This document shows, piece by piece, positions 27,093 to 38,900 of a stretch of 64,000 nt of DNA. The DNA is taken from NCBI GenBank assembly GCA_961205875.1, contig OY540816.1, forward strand, positions 23,818,701 through 23,882,700. The letters run 5' to 3'. The first letter of the stretch is position 1. Each line of letters opens with the position of its first letter. Both the position numbers and the translations under genes were made by a program. The stretch comes from Sialis fuliginosa (taxonomy: Eukaryota; Arthropoda; Insecta; Megaloptera; Sialidae). Under the pieces are notes generated by a model. The model was not told where the DNA came from. It saw only the letters and a program-made list of their open reading frames with translations, and ran no database searches.

Positions 27093-29997
27093 ATCATTTA
27101 GTTACTATTAAGGTGTTTCATAACTAGTTATTTTTGTTAATAGGAGAGGGAGGATTGACAAAATATGCTTCCTTTATTAAAAATTTCACGCCTCGCCACT
27201 GTTTTTAATATTTATTAAACGAAGATATTAATAATAACTTACTACATATTTGAATTCCTTGAATTTTCAGCTTTCATTTGATACCCCACTCGAATAACCG
27301 CATAACTTCAAAACCTGATAAAAAACTTTGTATACTAAACACTAAAAACGGTGAAATTCTATGCGGGGAGGATCGCAAAGAAATACGATAACAAACATTC
27401 TATTCCCAAGTTTATTTGATTTATAGTTTCACAGTTCTATGTCACCAAACATGCAATATATGTATTTAGATATATTTACTTTTTTTGTTCGAGATCACAT
27501 CTCTCTCGTGTATATATTTTTTTGTTCCGGCCCGATTTGAGAACAAAGCAAAATGTGATAAAAATTACCTTGTTTTCATTGAACTAGATAAACTCAACTG
27601 TCGACAATGCCAGTGAATATTGGTTTTGATTTTGTGTGTTTAATCTAGATAAGATCGCAAGCTCGAATCGTATTTATATGTAAATAAACAGCAACACCGC
27701 TCTTTTTGCTTTCTGTTATTTGATTTGTGTAAATAAATATTCCGTAATATTGAATCAATCAATATCAACAACATCAACATCGGGCGTCTCTTCAAATTGT
27801 ACATAATGTACTTTCACTAACAAATTAAATACAGGAAACAAATGTTATTGTAGGGTCGAGCGGGGTAAAAGTGAAACAAGCTTGCAATTCAAAAACTAAT
27901 TTTTTTTAGGAGTATTATAAAAACTGACATCATCATTAAAGGTTTGTTAAAGCTTACTGAAAATATGAATCGGCTAATAAGTGATGTGTCACCCCTTCTA
28001 CACCCTGTTAGTCAATGTCTGTTAGTTAATTCTTTGCACATAACTTTCTGTATAGCTCAGATATTAATTAAAGTTACAATTTCACATTGATATGCCACAA
28101 AGAAGATAAATCAAACTTGCCAAAGTAGCTTTTCTTTTAATTTTTAGAGAAATATTTTCCATTAGAGGCCTGTTTCACTTTTTCCCAAATTATTGAAGTC
28201 ATATAGTCACATTGACATCTGAACGGCGTCGTATAATATACAGGGTGTTCCTGCTATGAAGAACTGGAGCCACTTATAAATAAAATAAAATCTTTAAAAA
28301 TCAATAGTATGGGTGTAAGCCGCGTCGACTTAGTGCACTTTTAGAAGAACCCTGAAGATGTCCATTGCAATGTGTGACAAAACGTTGGCCTATAACACGA
28401 CCAAATCGACGCGGCTTACACCCAGAAGCCAAGATCCATATCAAGATCACCGCGGAAGCCTCAAGACTTGTATATCAATAGTATATTTTTCCGAGGTTCT
28501 TCTGTACTTTAACAAATGAAGTATATACTTTTTTTTAAATACAAACAAAATCATTTCATTTATCGTTTGTTAGTCATTAAATTGAAAAACTTTTTTTGTA
28601 TCTCCCATTAAACTTTTTAAAGTAGAATTTATTACAAAAACATCGATTTTGTACATTTTGCTGCTTTGTGAAAGTAAGTCCTTTATACGATTTATATTAA
28701 AAATCTAACTTTCTTTTTAAAAGATATCTACATTTAATTATGCAGATGTAATATTGAAGTGAAACTTCTTTTGTTTTCATTAATTGAAATTTGGTGAAGT
28801 TACTCCTTTATAAATCTTAAGTACCCACACAAAATTTCAAAAGGTTAGTTTGAAAGTTATTATTTTTTTAAATTAACATGGGCACTTATGGAAGTTAAAG
28901 TCCAATAAAACACATGGTTCAAGCATCGAGAAAAATCTGAAATTTTCACAACACGTCACTTACATATTTAGCAACAAGTTTCATAAAAAAAATTATACAC
29001 ATGCGGAACTAAATTGAGAGAAAAAAAATAATTATTGCTCAAAAATATTTAAAAAAAAAGAAAGTGTTTCAAATCTATTGAGGTCATTCGAATTCACTGG
29101 TATCGCTAAAGAAGTTTTACTTCAATAATAAATGTAGTTTTCAGATAACCAATTTGTTCTACCTATCGATCTCCCCCCCCCCACCCCTTTATCAACACGA
29201 TAGCTTCAACAACAGTTTTATTATTTTATTACGACATAAAACTGCAATATGTAAATATGAAGCTATACATTGACTTGCTCCAAATAACGTTATTTCGAAT
29301 GCAGTTTTAAAAATACCGATCTCGGCAAGTAATTTAATTACAATAAATCTACAAAATAACCGAGGAGGTTCTACTTGGACTTTGTCCAAAATGCAGTATT
29401 TTTATAAACAGTATTCGCAACAAACATGGCCATTAAGGAACATTGCGGGCGGATTCACTGTAGCGTAGTATCACAAGTATATAGAACGTAAAGATGTGTT
29501 TATTGTTGTCTGTAACATAAGCTAAAATAATCTGTTCTGCGCCGAGATGAAATCCGCTTAAATTATAACCATATCAACAACTATGTTTTTAAGAGTCTAG
29601 GTTTTAAGAGATTGCTAATAACACAAGCAGAGCCGGTCTTAGCAAGTCTGGCGCCCTGGGTGAGATTTACCCCACCCCCCAACACACATAAAAATACCCA
29701 AAAATCACCGAAAATGCTTGTACTTTTTTCATAAAAATTAATAATTTTTAAAAAAATTTGACGAAAATATTTAAAGATAGTTTGAAAAAATAAACTTCAA
29801 CCTTTAACACCTAAAATGTTTTATTAAAGATTATATATATTCTAGATTGCTAAATAAAGGTTTGTTAGTTAACAGCTGTCAAATAATCGATTTTTAGCAA
29901 TATTTTTTTGCAAATTCGGGCTTAACAGATCAATAAAAAAGTTAATAGATTTTAAAATTGATTATTTTGTTAATGTATTTTATTTGATTTGTTCCAG
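27093..29997. other. Intergenic region between the divergent receptor and tetraspanin genes
   Basis: Holds MITE family E copy 3 (27851-28188), an 18-bp inverted-repeat element (28311-28423), family F copy 2 (28785-29055), a family G piece (~27390-27450) and a C tract at 29172. A splice-acceptor-like CAG at 29995-29997 precedes the tetraspanin start exon, implying an upstream 5' untranslated exon that I could not place. Confidence 0.5.
28311..28423. mobile_element. Short MITE-like element with 18-bp perfect terminal inverted repeats
   Basis: GGGTGTAAGCCGCGTCGA at 28311-28328 is the exact reverse complement of 28406-28423, enclosing ~77 bp. Half elements or variants occur at 14827, 25810, 25890, 25966 and 58286. 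No coding content. Confidence 0.65.
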
Positions 29998-32900
29998 AAA
30001 TGAAATGGCGTTGGTTTGTGACTCTACCTGCAGATCGGGTATTTTCTATTTGTTCAATCTTCTTTTTTGGGTAAGTCGATTACAACATTAACCCTTTCAA
30101 GCCTAAAATAAAATAAAATAAAAAAATACATTCAAATATCCATATTAAATACCAATAGTTCGCATGAAATAATTATTAAAAAGGTGGTTTGTTGGTGAAA
30201 ACATTGGGAACAAAAGTTATTAAATATTTTCCGACCAGACTTTTCCTCGTTCAAATTTGGACTTCAAAGAATCTTATTGATCTTTAGTTCCACTCATTAA
30301 AAGTTTTATAATAGATTAACACCATACACCAGCTGATAACACATAGAACTACGCATGCGTGTGTTTGTCTGGGCCGTATTTAAACAAGCGAGGCCCCTTT
30401 AATTTGAAAATTGTTTTATTTATGTCTTTTAATAATTTTTATATCACTTGGATAAAAAAAAAATACCTCCACTTTGGTGACATAGAACTCTGGAACTATA
30501 AATCACACAAACTTCAAAATGGTCCTTAAATGTTCATTGTTTATTCTAGTTTTACGTATTTAAGTTTTAAATCATTTCGACGAATTGTTTAGTAATTACA
30601 ACACTTTAATTAAGTGAAGTACTTAAATAAAAAATAATTTTATTTTTAATATAATGATATATTTCTAATAGTGTTATTATAATTTCAATCAACCAAAATT
30701 GAATATTAAGTCCTTTGATATTATTATCTGACTTTAATTTTTTTAAATCAAACAATTTAATTTCGTTTTTTTTTTTAAACAAATATTTTTTTATCAATCC
30801 AGTATTTTACAACAATGACTTCTATTTGCGAGTACAGCATTTCAAAGTACAAACATATTTATCAGTAAAGAGATATAAGTTTTGTGTAATAAATTCTTCA
30901 AATTGAAAATGAAAAAAATTATCCGTCATGAATCTTCATTTTATATGGGTTTGCTGAAAGGGGTGGGGGAGGGGGGGGGAGAGAGGAAGCTGTCCTCCCC
31001 TTTCAGAAATCCGACTCTGGTATGTGTGTGTGTGTACGCGAGTCAAGTTTTCGGTTCAAGGCAGAAAGTTATTGGAAGTAAAACAAGAAGAGTTAAGTTT
31101 GTAACATGTAACATGTCGTATGGTGTCTTAATCACAATCTTTAACATGTCTCTATTGTATACAGCAGTGCTTCCCAAACCTGTTCATTGTCACGCCCCCT
31201 TGGATCTGAATAAAATAATTCCCGCCTCTCGTTAATTAATAATAATAATAATAAATCTTTATTATTCGTGAGCCTTATACAAGCTATAAACATAGTTAAT
31301 AGATAAAAATGTACAATATTAAAGTACTAATAATAATAGTAATGACTTTAATAATAATAATAAAAACAGAGATACAATAAAAATAGTTACGAGTTATATA
31401 TAAATATAAGTACCTACTAACAAGGGGACAACACAGCACCGGGGATGAGTATGTAAAACTAGAGCAAAAATAAAAAGACACGTGTTCAACAATTTAATCT
31501 CATAGACCTTAATTACAAAGATAATTAACTTTGAAAATTTGTGTATTCGCCTGGAAAACGATGGTTTTAAGATTTTGATTTTAATTTACAATTATTATTA
31601 TAAACTATCCCTACACAAACTATGACTATTTGTGAAACATCCGAAAAAGAATATATTTTTCCTAGTAATGTTGGTTTGATATGATATTATGTAAATCTTG
31701 GAATATTTTAGTTTTAGAATTTTAGCTGTACCTACACATAAAGATCCACCCTTTGATGCGCACAAGATAATATTATTACAATGCCAACAAATGTGTGTGC
31801 ATATTATAGTTCAATCTTACGTGGTACCGGGTACTGGGTACCCAGAGAGATAATCCATGTACAGTATCGACAGTTTCAATTACTTATTAAAATAAGTCTA
31901 CTCTTACTTTCAACTGACTAATCCCTATAATGTCTAGACGAGGGGTTTTTCAGGTATTCATTGTAAATATATTTTAATTTTCCAAAAACACATGTAATAT
32001 AGCCATGATTGTCCCTTATTATGTAAAGTGGAAACATATTCATAAGTAAAATTATTTGTACTTTCTATTGAAAACATTTCGCGGCCCCCACAAGAAAACC
32101 TACGTCCACTTAGGGGAGGGGGGGGGGTGCGACCCTCAGTTTGGGAAGTACTGGTATACAGGATGGGTTTATATTAGATTCTGAAGCAGTCATTCTCATA
32201 TTGGAAAATTAGATCAGACTTTTCTCTTCAATTTGCTTTCTTTGTATCGCTTCTTAAAACGAGTTATTTATAATCAATTTTCAAACTCCCAGGAAAAACC
32301 AGGTCCCGTCGTAGAATTTGTATGATAATAAAATAAATAGGTTAGCAATAATCATAATCAATTTCGATTCTTGGAAGTGAAATGTTTCTTTATATTTCAA
32401 TTTTTAATCAAAATATTTAATTGTTACATGTGTTGATAAAATGTTTTTTTTTAGTATTTTGATGTTAAATCTCAGGTTTTCATAAAATGTTAATAGCTAA
32501 GATCACACACTGAAAAATTATCTAACTATTGGTGAAAACCGCATTAAAATCGGTTCAGTAGTTTTCGAGTTTACCTGAAACATATAGAAAAATATAACGT
32601 CCTTTTATAGAAATGTATATTTCATAAAATTAATTATTAAATTAAAAAGAACCTTTGTTTTAGTTAATGTGTTAGTCGATATTATAAATATATATCACTG
32701 TGTTTATTATTTGCCCAGTATATCATTAAATTTAACCACAAATCAATGAACGGCCTTTTGTGTACTTTGTAAAGTTTATACAGGATAATGCGTTTATATT
32801 TAATTAAATAGTGCAGTCACATACAGCATACAGTACAGTGACGACAGTGAGCAGCTTGTAGCTTCTAGCAACACAACACAACACAACACGTACAGTTACA

Positions 32901-35900
32901 TGTAGGTAGAGTTATACACGTGTAACTTCTCTTGTTCAATCTCTGCTTAACGATGCAAATTATAAAGTAGCTAGAAACAACTAACATAGGTAGATCAAAT
33001 ACGAAATAGTACCTACTACATGATAAACGAAACTATAGCTCCCAGTTGAACAAATGCATGTACTGGATTTATTTACCATTATATGTTAAATTCAACGTCT
33101 CTCTGTCTGTCCCTTAGTGCGCTTATCACTCGAGAACCACTTACCCGATTTACGTGTTTTTTTTTAATTCATAGGTACGTTCTACATAACAACAAAGCAG
33201 TAACGATAATAGTAAATCAAGTCCATTGGCGCGCTATTTTGCAATACGCTGCGTAAACCATTCAATATTGAACAAAATAATGTATTAAAGAATTGTGTAG
33301 AATCAAAAGATCTACAATAAAGTCCGCGACACCATATGTCTAATTTTTCTATTTAAGCCACAATAACTGCTTTTATGTTACAAAGAAAATTTAAAATATT
33401 TGGGTTCTGTTTACGTGGACTTTGACCTGCAAAACATGAATCCTTATCGATGATTTCATCGTCATAAGTACTTCATGTAGATATAATTTGCCCTTTACAG
33501 CATCCAATTTTGTTTTTTAATTTAGGAAATAACTTTAAATAAGTTATATAAGGTAAAATATTATTAACAACGAGCGAACTAAAGAACAAATGCCGCGTCG
33601 GAGTCATTCGGACTCCCTCGGTTCGACCGTTGTCTTTTTATCGTCAATTGTTTATTTTGTTTTCAATAATTATCTTTTAAATTTAAACAGAACAAAAATT
33701 ATTTGTACTTTTTGTTCTGATTCGTTTTTGTTAGGTTATTTAGTTATATTTTTCAAAAATACAAAGTATATGTAGATAGTACAAATATACATATATATGG
33801 AATTTACCAGCACAAGGGGAAACACAGTTTGTTTATTGTATAAATATGTACATATGAGACTAACTCGTTTTGACATCTGAACAGGTAATGTGACGGAATT
33901 CGCGTTGAAATTCACGCCTTGGCAACGATCCGTTAGTTATACTCATTTGCATATCGTGCGAATATTTCATGATCTAGTAAACAGAGTGTGCCCGTTAAAT
34001 CAGGCTTTTGCCGCTACAATAAGACATAATCAACATTTATGGAACTTGCATCAACAAATCACAAACGCTACAAAAGTTTACGATACCTAGTTTTTCTTTT
34101 TTACATTATTTTTTCAAAGAATAATACCCACTATTATAAACTGTTTATAAATTATTAAATAATAAACATTACAAGTGCAGTTATCCCTCCGTTTTATGCG
34201 GTTAATTGGTTCCGTGAAAACAGCGCGTGAATGGAGGGATTACTATATATACAAATTTGTCAAATGCGAGCCGAGTCTCGCGTATTAGTGTTCCGTACTG
34301 GATAGTTTTTCTTCCTCGCAATATCGAAGATACGAGAAGTTTTGTGACCATGTGCTTCAAAGATATGCCACTTAAAAGGGAAAAATAATTTTATTTTTAA
34401 GAAAAAAATAAAATCGAATTAAAAAAAAAAACACTGAAAAAGAATATAATAATTAAATTTAACAGTTTTTGAAGTCGGTGCCAAGTCAATAAAAAACTTT
34501 TTCAGTAAGAAAAAAATAAAACCGACTTCAAAAACGGTTAAATTTAATTATTATATACTTTTCAGTGTTTTTTTGAAGACGGGTTTTATTTTTCTCTTAA
34601 GAATTTTTTTTTATCTGTTCTGTAAATCGATTTCAGCTCACGAAATACCTCGTTGTTTAAAGTATATATAAATACAAGCATAAAAATAAATGTAATATTT
34701 TTTTAACGTTATTAAAATACGGTTGAACTTTTTTTACCGACTCTTTTCCAGCACGAACTTTATTTGATCTAGTCCATTCATATTTTGTTAATATAATTTT
34801 CCTGAAGAAATACCATTTCAATAAACAACTGTTTTTTAGTAACCTCAGCTGGGTCAGTTTGAAAGCGTTTGACTGTATACATATATAGTGTGACCTCGGT
34901 CATGCGAGCTAACTAGAAGATAACATATATTTGAAATTTTCGAATTATTGTTTAAGTTAAATGGTCCGTATAGAACTAAAACAACTAACTTGACATTATA
35001 GCAAACATTCATGGAAATTGATGGTTTATGAACACTTGCATTCAGTTAAATGGCGCAGTTATGATTCATTAATTAAGACCATATTGCGGTTGTGACGCCT
35101 CAAATTTAAAGCTTATTTTAGGATTTTTTTTTCGTGACAAAATAAAATATATTTTTATATGTTTTTATTTGCATCTTCCGTCGAGGCCTCCTTCCCCTAT
35201 TATGAACAAATTAAAATTGATAAATCAACAAATAAGTTGATTTGTTAGTATCTCAGTTAATACCTTATTAAAGGTTCTCTGGGTTGCTGAATAAGTATTT
35301 GTTAGTTAGCAGCTATCAAATAATCGATTTTTTTTACAAATTAACATTGTTTAAATTTAGCTATATTTTTTTTGCTTAATCGGGTTTAACTGATCGACAA
35401 AAAATTTAAAGATAAAAAAAAATTACAGCTTGTACACTGATTTCCTGCCCCCCCCCCCCCCCCCCATCCCCCTAAAGCTGGTACTGAGTGTATCCTCTTT
35501 TTTAATATTATTTCTTTCGACCCTGGTAATCAGATATTATTTCCACCTTTATCAACTATACATAAATTTGTATTAATACACTTGAGAGTTGAGATGTATG
35601 AAACTTTTAACAAGTAATTATTAACCGACGACTGTATGAAAACAACCTAACTCTCTCTCTCCCTCTCTGTACATGTAGGTTATGTATCATTCCGTAAGAA
35701 GTAATTCGATACTTTTGATAATTATGAGAACATTTAATTGGTTTATAGCTCGAAGTTTATACATCCTACAGAATAATTACTCTAATTTATATACGTGAGT
35801 AAATATTATAATTGTTATCAGTGGAGGACTTTTTTGGGGCGACATTTTCATAATTGAATCTAAGGTACAGCTGGGCGGAGGTCAGACCTATGTTCATATA

Positions 35901-38900
35901 ATTTTTTGTCTTAAAATTATGCACATATTAACCCCTATCAATTATAAAAAAAAATCAAATTTCGATTTCTTCATAAACTTCACTTACCCTAATTATTCCA
36001 TAGTAATTCCTTATACTTTCTTCAACCTACAGAAGATTGGTATTTTTATCAATGTATAATACAAAAAACCAGGCCAGAAGTTTCAGGTTTTTAAAGTAAA
36101 ATGGTGTAAAATAGCGCGCCGATAAATTTTAATGCAAGACACTAAAACTTTTTCGATTCTGAAATAAATATTAAAGTAATCACTTGGTGATAAAAAGAAT
36201 GTATGTTATAAGGAAACACGTGTCAGATGCTGTTACCGCATATATGAAGACGGATTTTAAATAATGATTATATTATATTATCAGCGGCGCACATAGAATT
36301 TCTAATTTATTTATTTTACTTGAATTAGATACATCACAAGTTGGCTTCCTGCAGACGTAATACCACTTATATATATTGACAAATTCAAGGAGGGAGTTTA
36401 CCTCCCCCACTCCCCTTCCCCATATAAATGTTTAATTTATGGTTAATCATCAAAGGAAATTAATTAATACAATTTCTTGAAAAATATAAACATTTTTATT
36501 ATACAAATTAATTATATTTATCGAACCTTAAACGAATAACACTTATATATTTAAGACATTTATTGTTGTGTAGATCTCCGGCCTGACGCTGGTGGCATTC
36601 GGCGTATACGTTTTCCTGGAGCCGAGCAAAGGTCACCTTCTGTTCCTAGTGACGCCGGAAGACGTGAAGAAACACGCGGTGTATCACCTGGCGTACGCGC
36701 TCTTCGGCCTAGGCACCGCTGTTGTCGTCGTCGGCGCACTCGGATGCTCAAAGACGCTCCAGAACCGCAGGGCCCTTCTTGTCGTTGTGAGTCGTTTATA
36801 AGACCCTCGTTACTACACTACCAAACAAATATTATTATATTATATATATTATTTTTCTTTATATTATATATTTATATAGTCTACAGCCTAACTTACGCTT
36901 AAGGAAAACGTATGTTCTGTTTGGTGACAATGTGACATAGTACTCGGGAACTATAAATCATACAGACTTCAGAATGGTCTTAAAATGTTCATTGTATCGA
37001 CTACTTTTAAACAATAAAATGTCTAATCATTTTAACGAGTCGTTTAGTAATTATAGCGCTGCAATTAAGTATTTATATACCAAGGCATGTGGCACGTATA
37101 ACCAAACCAGTGAAATTTTACTCTCTTTCTTATTTTTTTCTAAATCAAAAATGGCGCCTTCAGGGGGCTTTAAAGCTAATTTTAAAAAATGCATGGCAAG
37201 GCGTGTGGAGTGTCAAAATGTAGATCTCAATCAGTAAAAATTGACCCTATTTTATTACTCAGAAATGGCGCCCCCTCTAACTCGGTAACTACTGGCTCAA
37301 AAAATCTATAAAAAAATTGGTAACGAGTCTTTGATGGGACTACCAAATACTAAAGTCAACAATTTCATTTCAAATTTTGGAGAAATAGAAATGGGCGTCA
37401 TAGATTTTTTTTATTTTCATATCTAGGCATGTGTGGTATCAAAATGTAGATCTCTATATTTTTATATTTTTTTCTAACTTAAAAATGCACCTGTAAGTGG
37501 CTGCAAACAGTCCACGTACTTCGGAACCCTTATGACAGAATTTGTTTTCATTATAGTATCTTGCATGTCTACTATCGTTATTCATTCTGGAGTTCTCGGC
37601 CGCTCTTGCGGCATTCGGCGCGCGTTATCGGCTACTCAACAACCTAGACCGTCGTCTTCAGGAGCAACTGTTGCAGCATTACGGCCACGATAACAACAGG
37701 GGCTCTATCAACGGCGCCTTCACGGAATCAATAGACTTTGCACAGTTCAGAGTAAGTCGTTAGAGGCAGGATGTTTATCTGGAATAGGCATTATGCCAGT
37801 AACAAAGTAGCATGATTTTAAATAATGAAATAGGTTCAAAAGATTCTAAGAAATGTATTTATTCTTATATTAAAAGCGAGATTAATATAATTTCTGTTTA
37901 AATAAATATATACATTGTCTCTAAGTAAAAATAATATGCTGAGACATATAATGTACGTCTTGTTGGACCAGTGCTTCTCAAAATGTATATACAATAGGTA
38001 TGCCAGTTACAAAGTATCACTGAAATTATGAGATTAAAAAGATTCTAAGAAATGTATTTATTTTTATATTAAAAGCGAGATTAATATAATTTTTGTTAAA
38101 ATAAAAACACAAAATACAGCAATCCGCCATGTTTGATGGAACACCAGTCAGAGTGGATGACGTCACGCCTTTGTTTGATTAATATCTGCACTATTTATAA
38201 AATATTTAGTGGTTTTAAATTATCAATTTGCTCAGTTTTGTGTTACCAAACTAAAACCGAGAAACGTTAGCGATGGAATAAGGATTTATTATTGTTGACA
38301 AGGAGTGTTTACATAGGCGTGACGTCACAAATGCGCCATGACACCTGCCAGCGTTTTAAAAGGGTCTATTTTTTTTCTGCAGAAATAAGTATTTTTTTAG
38401 GTACTATTATGTGTGATTTTTGTATATTTTGTCTAGTTTAATTGTTGCGGTATCGTGAGCGACGCCGATTACGAGAATACCGTGTGGAAGAAGTCCAGCA
38501 CATTGACTAGGAACGTGCCGCTAACGTGTTGTGTCCTCGACTACAAATCTGTAAGAATCTATTATATTTATTAAGTAAGGTATGTTAAGTGCAACAGATA
38601 AGTACAACAAGAGGACAGGGAAATACGTCTCTGGGGTTTCTTACTTTTCAATTAAATTACAAAAAAAAAAAAAAATGAACTTATTTTTTTTAAGTTTCAG
38701 ATTTTCGAATTAATTTTCTTTGTTTTTTTTTTAGTGAATTTTCAGAAATATTTTTTACGCGATTTTCAGCCTATTTTAATTGATTGATTTGGTTTTCCGC
38801 GATTTTAGAAAATTATGTAACGTATGTGTTTTACTAGGTTATGATTTTTTTTGTGCGATTTTCTGTGGAACGTATTTACCGCGTAAAAAGAGACTCTTCT

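Noticed and set aside
33590..33775. 61-codon frame starting MPRRSHSDSLGS
   Set aside because: Checked as a tetraspanin first exon but it has no matching donor and no tetraspanin character; the exon at 30005-30070 fits exactly.
36560..36751. Antisense Arg-rich frame over tetraspanin exon 2
   Set aside because: Shadow of a GC-richer coding exon with clear tetraspanin translation on the plus strand.
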